A stretch of 21,441 nt of DNA, taken from positions 1 through 21,441 of the forward strand of contig CAZKJG010000032.1 of the NCBI GenBank assembly GCA_964553045.1, in the 5' to 3' direction. Position 1 is the first letter of the stretch; every line of letters begins with the position of its first letter. The notes under the pieces are model-generated. The model was given only the letters and a program-made list of their open reading frames with translations, searched no databases and was not told the origin of the DNA. Positions 14,112 to 21,441 of this stretch are shown here, one piece after another. Made by a program: the position numbers and the translations under genes. The DNA is from JAWLEP01 sp964553045 (GTDB lineage Bacteria; Fermentibacterota; Fermentibacteria; Fermentibacterales; JCC-6).

Positions 14112-15413
14112 GTGATCGACAGTTTGCTGTTTGCGGATTCCCATTCCGCGAGCAGCGCTGTTAGCGGCTCTCGGGCTCGAACAACCTTGGAAGGACCGAC
14201 CATCGCAGAAAAGGCATCCTCTTCGCCACCGGCGGAACCCCTGGGACGCCGGACGGGGATACTGCTCGCTGCAATAATCATCGCGGGCGCAGCGCTCAGG
14301 ATGGGAGTTGCCGTAACCACGCGAGATTGCTATCACGACTGGCGGCGCTACGGGTTCCACGACGTACGTGCCTGGGTCACCGCCGGTGGCATGGTCATCG
14401 ACGGCCGCAACCCCTACAGCGAGTCCTACATCCTAGACTTCGCCCCCGGATGGGCATGGGTATCGTCGGTTCCCGTCACAGTGGCCGGCAAACTGGGCAT
14501 GGGCACCATCGGAGCCAGCGTGCTCGTGAAGCTGGTTATCACATTCGGTGACGTTGTGCTCCTGCTGCTGGTCATGAGAATGTGCAGGCTCATTGGCCGA
14601 TCGCCGCTCTACCCCGTGGGACTGCTCGCCCTGAATCCCGTCTCCATTCTCATCACAGGCTACCAGGGCCAGTTCGACAACGTGACGCTCATTCCCATAG
14701 CTGTCTGGATAATCCTGCTGCTTCGCTGGCGCCGGGGCGGGGCTGGCGTGGACTCCACGCCGAAGGCCCTGCTGTCCGGGGTCATGGTCGGGCTGTCCAT
14801 GGTCTTCAAGCACTCATCCGGGCCCATTCTGCTGTTTACCGTCCGGTCCTTCCGGGACTGGAGGAGATGGACGCTGTCGCTTCTGCTTGCCATGCTGTTG
14901 CTTGCTGTCTCCTTTCTGCCATACCTGGAGGGTGCCGGCGCCGCCGAGATATACGGGGACGTATTCGGTCAGCAGCGAAGGGTCGTGGGACCACTGGTGG
15001 ATGCGATTACGGCGATGCTGGGAACCGCACAGCCCGGTCCGCTGCTACTGAGGCTCATATGGGCAGCGATGATACTGCTCTCCGCACTCCTCGCCGCCAG
15101 GCGCAGGCTGGGCATCCTGCAGGCGGCCGCACTCTACTACGTGTCCACGGTACTCTTCGTCCCCTCCATGGCCAGGCACTACTTTGTATACCCGCTTCTC
15201 TTCGGCGCTGTGGCCTACCCCCGGGAGACCACCGTGTATTCCGCGGTCACATCGCTGTACCTTCTCACCTGGATAAGGAGCGCCGGGCCGCTCAGGATCG
15301 CGGATTGGGGCATGCATCCCTGGCCCGTCCTGCTCGTCCTTCTGCTCTGGTGGCTGCGGGTGGTTTTGCCAAAGGGGGCTCTCTCCCTTATGGATATGCG
15401 CAGAAGCAGGTAG
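14112..15413 (+). CDS. GT-C-type membrane glycosyltransferase (GT87/DUF2029-like)
   Basis: Up to 433 residues, with about nine to eleven membrane spans from residue 48 onward. Recognisable family features are the early loop DVRAWVTAGGMVIDGRNPYS, resembling the acidic donor-site loop of polyprenyl-phosphate-dependent mannosyltransferases, and YQGQFDNVTLIP, the characteristic QGQFD motif of GT22/GT50/GT87-like enzymes, followed by SMVFKHSSGPILL. The likely role is adding a sugar from a lipid-phosphate donor at the periplasmic face. The start is uncertain: GTG 14112 has no ribosome binding site. TTG 14124 and TTG 14187 are alternatives in frame, and the first 45 residues look unconserved. It directly follows the IS graveyard, so its original 5' region may have been altered. 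The acyl-CoA ligase gene starts 45 bases downstream, after a small GC hairpin. Confidence 0.8.
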   Translation: MIDSLLFADSHSASSAVSGSRARTTLEGPTIAEKASSSPPAEPLGRRTGILLAAIIIAGAALRMGVAVTTRDCYHDWRRYGFHDVRAWVTAGGMVIDGRNPYSESYILDFAPGWAWVSSVPVTVAGKLGMGTIGASVLVKLVITFGDVVLLLLVMRMCRLIGRSPLYPVGLLALNPVSILITGYQGQFDNVTLIPIAVWIILLLRWRRGGAGVDSTPKALLSGVMVGLSMVFKHSSGPILLFTVRSFRDWRRWTLSLLLAMLLLAVSFLPYLEGAGAAEIYGDVFGQQRRVVGPLVDAITAMLGTAQPGPLLLRLIWAAMILLSALLAARRRLGILQAAALYYVSTVLFVPSMARHYFVYPLLFGAVAYPRETTVYSAVTSLYLLTWIRSAGPLRIADWGMHPWPVLLVLLLWWLRVVLPKGALSLMDMRRSR

Positions 15414-15458
15414 GGGGCCGGGCCCCTTCGTTGCCGCAGTGGAAGACTGGAGGTGAAC

Positions 15459-17204
15459 ATGAGAGGCGAGTTTCCAGGCGGTCCTCTGTACAAGGTCCCG
15501 GTATTCTCCAGCATTCCCGACATGCTGGTCCGGGCGGGTGAAAGGGCTTCGGAGGAGACATTCGTCACCGAGCCGACCCCCAGCGACACCTGGCGGAGCA
15601 TAACCTACGGGGAGATGGCCCGCCGTGTGGACAGCCTGGCAAGGGCCCTGCTCAAATGCCGCAGGAAGCCCGTGGTCGGCGTGGTGGGGCGCAACAGCAT
15701 CGACTGGTACACGGCCTACCTGGCCGCACTGCGCAGCGGCGGTGTGGTGGTTCCCATAGACCGCCAGCTGTCCATTGCCGAGATGCACACGATACTCCAC
15801 TACTCCGGCTCCAACATCTTCTTCTTCGACGAGGACTACGAGGAGGAGATCATCCAGAACGTGGGCGAGACCGGCAGGAAGTTCCAGATGTTCGCCATGA
15901 ACGCCACGGGTTCCACGGAGTCGCGGCAGCTGGAAGACCTGGTGGCCTCCGCGGACCCCAAGGTCGGGCTTCCGCTGAGCTACGACCGCGAGGCTCCCGC
16001 CGCCATCTGCTACACCTCGGGCACCATGGGCCAGGCCAAGGGAGTGGTGCTCACCCAGAACAATCTGCTGGCGAACGTCCGTCAGATGCTGCAGTTCCTG
16101 GATCTGCGCCCCGAAGACATATTCCTCTCCATTCTTCCCGTCCACCATACCTTCGAGGGTACCGGCGGCTTCCTGGGTCCCCTGGCCAAGTGCGCCCACA
16201 TAGTCGTCTGCAGGGGTCTGCGGTACATAGCCGATGACCTGGTTGAGAGCCAGGCCACTGTCATGCTGGGAGTGCCCCTGCTGTGGGAGGCCATGTACAA
16301 GCGCATGAGGGCCGGCATAAGGTCCCAGCGCGGCGGAGGAATCTACTACCGGGTGGGCATGCTGATCTCCGCCGCCGCGGAGAAGCTGGGCGGGAAGAAC
16401 ATCCGCAGGAAGGTCTTCGCCCCGGTTCACGAGAAGCTGGGCGGCAGGACCAGGCTGATGGTCTCGGGGGGAGCGGGAATCGACCCCGAGGTGGTGGCGG
16501 GATACGAGAAGCTCGGATTCAAGTTCATACAGGGATACGGCCTTACCGAGTGTGCACCAATAGTCTCCGTCAACCGGGAGACGGCCAACCGGCTGGGCTC
16601 CGTCGGCCCGCTTCTGCCCCGGATGGAGGGCCGCATCGATAGCCCCGACGAGGAGGGCGTGGGGGAGCTGTTCGTCCGCGGTCCCAACATCATGAAGGGC
16701 TACCACGAGAATCCGGAGGAGACCGAGAAGGTGCTCTCCGACGACGGGTGGTTCCGCACCGGTGATTTCGCGTACTTCGACGATGACGGCTTCCTCTTCA
16801 TCACCGGACGCAAGAAGAACGTAATCGTGGCCAAGAACGGCAAGAACGTATACCCCGAGGAGATAGAGACCCTCATCAACCGCTCCGACCTGCTTTCGGA
16901 GTCCATGGTCTTCGGTATGGAGTCGGAGGCCAAGGGGGAGGAGATCTGGGCCATCCTGGTGCCGGACCTCGACCTCTTTATCGAGTGGGCCGAGGAGAAG
17001 GGCGAGAGCCTGCAGCCCGGCCAGGTCCTCGAGGCCATGCGCAAGGTGGTGCGGGAGTACAACTCATCCCAGCCGGCCTACAGGATGATAAAGCGGTTCA
17101 TCATCCGCGAGGAGGAGCTCCCCAAGACAACCACCCGCAAGATCCGGCGCCGCGAGGTCATGCGGGAGGCGGGCCTGGAACGCGAGCCCGTGTATACCCC
17201 CTAG
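15459..17204 (+). CDS. Long-chain acyl-CoA synthetase-like AMP-forming ligase
   Basis: A 581-residue member of the ANL adenylating superfamily, FadD/Faa-like, which activates a carboxylic acid with ATP and joins it to CoA. ATG 15459 is chosen because the site GGAGGTGA (15449-15456) covers the in-frame GTG at 15453. Core motifs are in order: YTSGTMGQAKGVVLTQ (185-200, nucleotide loop), GYGLTECAP (about 359-367), GWFRTGDF (Asp436), TGRKKNVIVAKNGKNVYPEE (hinge and C-domain start, from 449) and PKTTTRKIRR near the end, with the adenylation-step Lys probably at 561. It has no membrane span or carrier domain. Placed between a glycosyltransferase and a sugar amidotransferase, it may activate an acyl group for a lipid anchor or an acylated sugar. 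General fatty-acid activation is equally possible. Confidence 0.88.
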   Translation: MRGEFPGGPLYKVPVFSSIPDMLVRAGERASEETFVTEPTPSDTWRSITYGEMARRVDSLARALLKCRRKPVVGVVGRNSIDWYTAYLAALRSGGVVVPIDRQLSIAEMHTILHYSGSNIFFFDEDYEEEIIQNVGETGRKFQMFAMNATGSTESRQLEDLVASADPKVGLPLSYDREAPAAICYTSGTMGQAKGVVLTQNNLLANVRQMLQFLDLRPEDIFLSILPVHHTFEGTGGFLGPLAKCAHIVVCRGLRYIADDLVESQATVMLGVPLLWEAMYKRMRAGIRSQRGGGIYYRVGMLISAAAEKLGGKNIRRKVFAPVHEKLGGRTRLMVSGGAGIDPEVVAGYEKLGFKFIQGYGLTECAPIVSVNRETANRLGSVGPLLPRMEGRIDSPDEEGVGELFVRGPNIMKGYHENPEETEKVLSDDGWFRTGDFAYFDDDGFLFITGRKKNVIVAKNGKNVYPEEIETLINRSDLLSESMVFGMESEAKGEEIWAILVPDLDLFIEWAEEKGESLQPGQVLEAMRKVVREYNSSQPAYRMIKRFIIREEELPKTTTRKIRRREVMREAGLEREPVYTP

Positions 17205-17282
17205 CCGAATCCCCGGCGATTGCGCATAGTAGCAATAGTCTACTAAGTTGATAGGGAATACACCAGAAGGAAAGCTGGAACC

Positions 17283-18347
17283 ATGGCGGATGAGCTGAAG
17301 AGATGCACCCGGTGCATACTGCCGCAGACCTATCCCGACATCGATTTCGACGAGGACGGCGTATGCAGGGTCTGCAGGGAATTCGACCGCAGGTTCGCCG
17401 ACATCGACTGGAACGCCAGAAGGGAGAGGCTGGAAGCGATCCTGGACCGCTACCGCGGCCGGGGGGGCAAGTGGGACTGCATGGTTCCCTTCAGTGGGGG
17501 AAAGGACAGCACCTACACGCTCTGGCTGCTCAAGAACCGCTACAACATGAACCCGCTGGCCTTCAACTTCGACAACGGCTTTGCCGACCCCGAGGCCATG
17601 CTGTTCGTAAGAAAGACCGCCATGGACCTGGGCGTCGATCTGGTCACCTACTCCCCCGACCGGGAGCTGCTCCACAAGGTATACAGGAGGGCGCTGGAGG
17701 CCACCGGCGAGTTCTGCTCCGCCTGCGTGGTGCTCATCCCCACCGCCATCTTCCGCTACGCGGACATACACGGGATCAGGCTGATAGCGGCCGGTTTCTC
17801 CGACATGCTGGAGTCCCCGCCGCCTGAGACCTCCTACATGGACCGCAGGATGTTCCGCAACATCATGAAGGGCCACATACCCATAAGCGAGCTGCGCTGG
17901 GACTACTTCTTCCCTTCATGGAAGAGGATGTTCGGGGTGAAGCAGATCAACGTGCCCAACTACATCGAGTGGGACCTTCCGAAGATATACGCCACCCTCC
18001 GGAAGGAGCTGGGCTACGAGAAGGACGTCTCCCAGATACGCTACGACTGCCTGGGCACCCCCCACTCCAGCTACCTCTTCCGCTGCCGTACGGGCTTCGG
18101 CAAGTACGAGTACCTCTACGCCAACATGGTGCGGGCAGGCGTAATAGACCGGGAGAGGGCCCTGGAGATAGTCCGGGAGCGGGAGGCCTGGAAGAAGCCC
18201 GAGGGCTTCGAGGACTTCGTCTGCGGCCTGGGCGCCGACCCGCAAGAGGTGATGGACGGCATAGAGGAGAAGAGCGTCTTCAACTTCTCCGGCCGCAACC
18301 GCGCCCTGAGAAGGCTGGCCATCAAGGTCCGGGAGATGCTGCCCTAA
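17283..18347 (+). CDS. N-acetyl sugar amidotransferase (WbpG/PseA-like)
   Basis: A 354-residue cytosolic enzyme. The N-terminal zinc motif CTRCILP (C8, C11) with CRVC (C28, C31) and the PP-loop SGGKDSTYTL (71-80) identify the family that adenylates a sugar acetamido group and replaces oxygen with ammonia-derived nitrogen, giving acetamidino sugars for O-antigen (WbpG) or pseudaminic acid (PseA). A second pair, CSAC (C145, C148), is also present. ATG 17283 is preceded by AGAAGGA, rather distant at 11 bases. The usual ammonia-supplying partners (HisH- and HisF-like) are not in the window. The gap to the ligase is 78 bases and to the flippase 103 bases, all co-directional, so an operon for a modified surface glycan is likely. 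A tRNA-thiolation role is less likely given this context. Confidence 0.85.
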   Translation: MADELKRCTRCILPQTYPDIDFDEDGVCRVCREFDRRFADIDWNARRERLEAILDRYRGRGGKWDCMVPFSGGKDSTYTLWLLKNRYNMNPLAFNFDNGFADPEAMLFVRKTAMDLGVDLVTYSPDRELLHKVYRRALEATGEFCSACVVLIPTAIFRYADIHGIRLIAAGFSDMLESPPPETSYMDRRMFRNIMKGHIPISELRWDYFFPSWKRMFGVKQINVPNYIEWDLPKIYATLRKELGYEKDVSQIRYDCLGTPHSSYLFRCRTGFGKYEYLYANMVRAGVIDRERALEIVREREAWKKPEGFEDFVCGLGADPQEVMDGIEEKSVFNFSGRNRALRRLAIKVREMLP

Positions 18348-18363
18348 ACCGGGCTCCCCCGGT
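18348..18363 (+). terminator. Small GC hairpin after the amidotransferase gene
   Basis: ACCGGG and CCCGGT pair around a four-base loop immediately after the TAA. It is short and without a T-run, so at most a weak attenuator within the operon. Confidence 0.25.
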
Positions 18364-18450
18364 GGCCGGCTGGACGTATATTGCGCCCATGGCTATGAGA
18401 CCACATCCAAGAAGAGCAGCCCGCCGATTCGGGCCATCCCAGGGCAGTCC

Positions 18451-19932
18451 GTGACCGACGAGAGACACTCTCCGGGCGCCAACAGCGTGGCGATGATGGC
18501 CGGCCAGATCGCCGGCAAGGCGGGTATGCTGGGCTCCATCATCGTGCTCTCCCGCTACCTTTCCGATGTTACATTCGGCAGGCTGATGCTTGCAATAGCG
18601 CTGGGACACGTTGTCTTCTTCCTCTCGGACATGGGCGTCTCCCTCGTATCCAACCGTCGCATCAGCAGGAATCCGGACCGCGCCCAGGAGGTCTTTTCCG
18701 CAGCGGCCACGCTCAGGATCGCACTGGGGGCGGCGAGCGTCTCATTGCTGCTGGCGGTGGGCATCCTGGGCGGCTACTCACCGCAGCAGACATTCTTCTT
18801 CGGCATCGTGGGCTTTGCGGCCTGCCTGCGGTCCGGCGCGGAGGTCAGCTACGCCGTGTACCGGGGCAGGGAGAGGATGGTCTACGAGGGCCTCGCCCGA
18901 AGCGTCATGGGTCTGTCCAGCTTTGGTCTGGCGCTTCTGGTGGTACGGCTGGACCTGGGAGACGGAGGCGCCGCCGGCGTCTACCTGGTGCGCGCCCTCC
19001 TGGCGCTCTCCGTTGGGCTGCTCTTCCTGGGTAGGCTGGGCGTACGGCCAAGGCCAGCATCACCCTCCCGACGCACCTGCATGCGCGGCCTGCTTCGCGA
19101 CAGCCTGCCCCTGGGGGTAATGGGCCTGCTCTTCATCGCCTACCAGAGGCTGGACAATCTGGTCATCCAGGCGGTGCTGGGGGATGCGGCAGTAGGCGCA
19201 TATCAGGAGTGCTACCGCCTTCTGGAGGTGATGGTCCTGGCAGTTGCCCCAACCCTTCTTCCCGGCGCCCTGTTTCCCGGGCTGTGCAGGTCCTACGCCG
19301 CCAGCTGGGAGCATACCGTGGCCAGGGTCAAAGACATGGCGGAGGCCTTCCTGGTGATGGCTGCGGTCCTCACTCTACCCGTTTACGCCGGAGGAACCCG
19401 ACTGATGGAGGTCATCTGGGGAGAGTCGTTCCTTCGTGGCCAGAGCACGAGGGGCTTCATGGCCACACTCTATCTGCTTATGGCCACACTGCCGATTTTC
19501 TACCTGATGCACCTGCTCCTGGCAACGATACTGGCCACGGACCGCCAGCGGGTGACAGCCTACGCCGCTGGGGCGGCGGTAGCCCTCAGCATGGTCGGCA
19601 ACCTGATTCTCCTGCCGGTGATGGGCCTGCCGGCGGCGGGGCTGATGGCCCTCACGAGCACAGCACTCATTGTGGTCGTCTTCTACGTCAACCTGGCGAT
19701 GAAGCACGCTCCGCTGCCGCTGTGGAGGGCGCTGCCCAGGCCGCTGCTGGCAATGGCGGTGGGAACCGCGGCCGCGCTCCTGATCGGTGACCGATCACTG
19801 CTACTCAGAGTGGTCGCTCCGCCGCTGATGACGGCGGCGACTTGGCTGGCCATCGGGGGAGCCGGACTCACCCGGAAGATGCTCTCCCGCCATGAAACGT
19901 CCTGTACAGAAACGAGGACAGCCTCTGGTTGA
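18451..19932 (+). CDS. Wzx-like polysaccharide flippase (MOP superfamily)
   Basis: A 493-residue membrane protein with about 12-14 hydrophobic spans, matching polysaccharide exporters that flip undecaprenyl-linked oligosaccharides to the periplasm. Family-typical features are the opening SVAMMAGQIAGKAGMLGSII, the segment GRLMLAIALGHVVFFLSDMG with NRRISRNPDRA, and RLDNLVIQAVLGDAAVGAYQ in the second half. GTG 18451 is used because no ATG lies upstream in frame; its ribosome binding site is poor (AGGGCA), and ATG 18493 is an alternative. Its final 22 residues overlap, in antisense, the end of the methyltransferase gene. It follows the amidotransferase and would export the product of this cluster. 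Confidence 0.85.
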   Translation: MTDERHSPGANSVAMMAGQIAGKAGMLGSIIVLSRYLSDVTFGRLMLAIALGHVVFFLSDMGVSLVSNRRISRNPDRAQEVFSAAATLRIALGAASVSLLLAVGILGGYSPQQTFFFGIVGFAACLRSGAEVSYAVYRGRERMVYEGLARSVMGLSSFGLALLVVRLDLGDGGAAGVYLVRALLALSVGLLFLGRLGVRPRPASPSRRTCMRGLLRDSLPLGVMGLLFIAYQRLDNLVIQAVLGDAAVGAYQECYRLLEVMVLAVAPTLLPGALFPGLCRSYAASWEHTVARVKDMAEAFLVMAAVLTLPVYAGGTRLMEVIWGESFLRGQSTRGFMATLYLLMATLPIFYLMHLLLATILATDRQRVTAYAAGAAVALSMVGNLILLPVMGLPAAGLMALTSTALIVVVFYVNLAMKHAPLPLWRALPRPLLAMAVGTAAALLIGDRSLLLRVVAPPLMTAATWLAIGGAGLTRKMLSRHETSCTETRTASG

Positions 19933-21058
19933 TGGTCTCCAGAACCCACTGGAGCCTGGGCTCGGGTACGGTACGGACCGACCCGTACCCTGTGCGGTGA
20001 GCCTCGATCACGTAGTGGATGAGGTAATCGATCCCCTGGCTGACCTGGTACTCCATATCCAGCTTGATGTTGGTGCGCTTCCAGGCGTGCAGGCGGATGT
20101 CCAGCCCGATCTCCTCCGCCGGCGGCTGAAGCTTCTCGGCAAGCAGATCTCTGCCGTCGATCATCGGTGAGGCGGCGAGAATTGCTGCGGCTCCGCCTTG
20201 ACGCAGGTGGCTCTCCAGCCCTCTTACAATCTTAAGGGGCTTCTCCATGCCGTACAGGTCGCCTCCGAACACGTCAAGTATGCGCTCGTCGCGTTTCTCC
20301 GGCGGCACGGGATAGTAAGGGGGATTCGAGACAACGAGGTCGAAATCTCCGTGGACGTTCTCCCACAGGTCGCTCTGGACGATCTCGAAGCCCTCCTCGA
20401 TGCCGTTGATCAGGTTCGTGGCCTTGGCGAACTCCACCGCTCGAGGGTTGTACTCCGCCGCGAGGATGCTCTCGGCATTTCCCCGGACGTTGTGGCCCTG
20501 GAACGCGGTGCCGGCGCAGAGGTCAAGCGCCCTGTCGTACTCCCGGTCCAGGAGGTGGCGGGAGACGAACCGGGCCAGCAGGGCCGAGTCCCCTCCGGCG
20601 TAGACGTAATGCTCGGTGGTGCGGTTGGAGCCTTGGTCTCTGTCGGTGAGGAACACGGTGTCGCCGAAGGGAAGCAGCCTGTAGAGGAAGAGGATGCCAC
20701 CCCCACGCTCCTCGACCAGACCCTCGGAGGCCAGCCTGCCGGCCAGCCCTGTGCCGAGGTGCTGCTCCATCCGTGATCGCGGCATGGCCATGTTAAGAAA
20801 GAAAAACATGTAGAGATCCTTCGCGGCCGCGTCAGCTCCAGCGAAGAGGAACAGGTAAGCGCCGGGAAAGGCCGTGGGGGAGAAGGGATTCGTCCTCCCG
20901 GCCAAATAGGCAAGAAGGGTCGAGGGCTCAAGCCCGGCAAGGTGCGGGGGCCTTCGAAGGCTTGGTAGGCGGTGCATCCGCAGATATCCCTTCTCAACAA
21001 TGAGATTCCTGGTTTCGCGCAGTATCTCGATCTGCCGCTGGCTGAGCTGTTTCTGCAT
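19868..21058 (-). CDS. NPPY-motif class I methyltransferase
   Basis: A 396-residue cytosolic protein. ATG 21058 is supported by GGGGAG five bases upstream on the minus strand. Residues 1-170 form an N-terminal domain of uncertain fold, like those preceding MTS-type methyltransferases. Residues 171 to about 330 form the Rossmann core: ALDLCAGTAFQGHNV (SAM motif I), the acidic residue after AAEYNP (motif II), and DLVVSNPPYYPVP with NPPY at 245-248. NPPY enzymes methylate amino groups of adenine, guanine or glutamine in nucleic acids, ribosomal proteins or release factors. The target is not readable, and the N-terminal domain is not that of PrmC, RlmG or RsmC, so it may be RNA. Transcribed alone; its 3' end overlaps the flippase gene by 65 bases, so transcription of the two converges. 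Confidence 0.82.
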   Translation of the reverse strand: MQKQLSQRQIEILRETRNLIVEKGYLRMHRLPSLRRPPHLAGLEPSTLLAYLAGRTNPFSPTAFPGAYLFLFAGADAAAKDLYMFFFLNMAMPRSRMEQHLGTGLAGRLASEGLVEERGGGILFLYRLLPFGDTVFLTDRDQGSNRTTEHYVYAGGDSALLARFVSRHLLDREYDRALDLCAGTAFQGHNVRGNAESILAAEYNPRAVEFAKATNLINGIEEGFEIVQSDLWENVHGDFDLVVSNPPYYPVPPEKRDERILDVFGGDLYGMEKPLKIVRGLESHLRQGGAAAILAASPMIDGRDLLAEKLQPPAEEIGLDIRLHAWKRTNIKLDMEYQVSQGIDYLIHYVIEAHRTGYGSVRTVPEPRLQWVLETINQRLSSFLYRTFHGGRASSG

Positions 21059-21120
21059 CCATTCTCCCCGCTATTCCGAGCCATGACAGGCTTGGGTACA
21101 GCGCCGAATATTGCGCCAAC

Positions 21121-21129
21121 ATTGTAGCA
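21121..21129 (-). promoter_or_regulatory. Predicted extended -10 for the methyltransferase gene
   Basis: On the minus strand TGCTACAAT is a good extended -10 element (TGn plus five of six matches). It lies about 65 bases before the start codon, and no clear -35 is present, as expected for extended -10 promoters. The rest of 21059-21320 holds no gene. Confidence 0.4.
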
Positions 21130-21320
21130 ATACAAGCTTACGTACGGGGAAAGAGAGAATTCCCGACACGACTGGAATCTGAAACTGCGTCGAATGTCAA
21201 CGCCCGTGCGCAACCGGTCTCTTATGACTGAGCCCAAATAACACTTGCAAGGCAGCATTATTTAGCCTTATCCTATAGTGTAACACCCCCGCACATTAAG
21301 ATACCTATAGATTAATGGTG

Positions 21321-21346
21321 TTGACCCCCCCCCTCCCCGATATATC
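21321..21346 (+). promoter_or_regulatory. Predicted promoter with C9 tract in the spacer
   Basis: TTGACC (21321-21326) and TATATC (21341-21346) are 14 bases apart, too close for full activity. The -35 runs straight into nine C (21325-21333), then T and four more C. An alternative -10, TATCTT at 21343-21348, gives 16 bases. Tract expansion by two or three C would move the TATATC spacing to 16-17. Confidence 0.45.
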
Positions 21347-21391
21347 TTCCTGATGAGTCAGTTGGCATGCTTTTTTGCAGAGGAGGCTAAG

Positions 21392-21441
21392 ATGCGCGTA
21401 ATATCGCTGGCTGTCTTGGCAGTACTGGTCTGTGCTGTCAC
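21392..21441 (+). CDS. Secreted protein, N-terminus only (cut by window end)
   Basis: ATG 21392 follows AGGAGG (21381-21386) by five bases. The 16 visible codons read MRVISLAVLAVLVCAV and then Thr: a basic residue followed by a hydrophobic core, as in a signal peptide. The Cys at residue 14 might belong to a lipobox, but too little is visible. The product is unknown. Confidence 0.7.
   Translation, partial: MRVISLAVLAVLVCAV

Overview
The window is GC-rich and gene-dense. It most likely comes from an uncultured bacterium of the FCB superphylum (Fermentibacterota, Eisenbacteria or a similar lineage). This is inference, resting on a secreted protein that ends in a type IX-secretion (Por) style C-terminal sorting domain, strong AGGAGG ribosome binding sites, and the style of the other proteins. 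TGA, TAG and TAA all end well-supported genes, so the standard bacterial code applies.

Layout. (1) 1-650: TTTA-loop palindromes, the last quarter of a triosephosphate isomerase gene (no 5' part in the window), its probable terminator, and a promoter. (2) 651-6093: a secreted T9SS-type protein, a GT-C-fold membrane glycosyltransferase and a B12-binding-domain radical SAM enzyme, all on +. (3) 6094-7004: a mostly empty stretch, then a small secreted protein whose predicted promoter carries a run of eight G, then a hairpin. (4) 7005-14111: a transposon graveyard. It holds a doubly disabled IS30-family element, an IS3-family orfA stub, an IS21-family element with an internal istA/istB deletion, a truncated IS1595 (ISXO2-like) transposase and a stub resembling an IS256 transposase. 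Between them lie two intact-looking genes: a lipoprotein of the sulfatase superfamily without the formylglycine motif, and a membrane-anchored PEGA plus formylglycine-generating-enzyme-fold protein that begins exactly at the IS21 end. (5) 14112-19932: four co-directional genes that look like surface-glycan assembly: a GT-C glycosyltransferase, an AMP-forming acyl-CoA ligase, a WbpG/PseA-like N-acetyl-sugar amidotransferase and a Wzx-like flippase. (6) 19868-21058 on -: an NPPY-motif methyltransferase that overlaps the flippase gene tail to tail. (7) 21059-21441: a divergent intergenic region and the start of another secreted protein, whose predicted promoter contains a nine-C run.

Working together: the glycosyltransferases, ligase, amidotransferase and flippase plausibly build and export a decorated cell-surface glycan or glycolipid. 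The secreted, T9SS-type and lipoprotein products belong to the same envelope. The most unusual signals are long G or C runs inside predicted promoter spacers of signal-peptide genes (possible phase variation), and a sulfatase-like/FGE-like pair in which both proteins have lost the residues that define the classical sulfatase-maturation chemistry. No CRISPR array, tRNA, rRNA or replication origin was seen.
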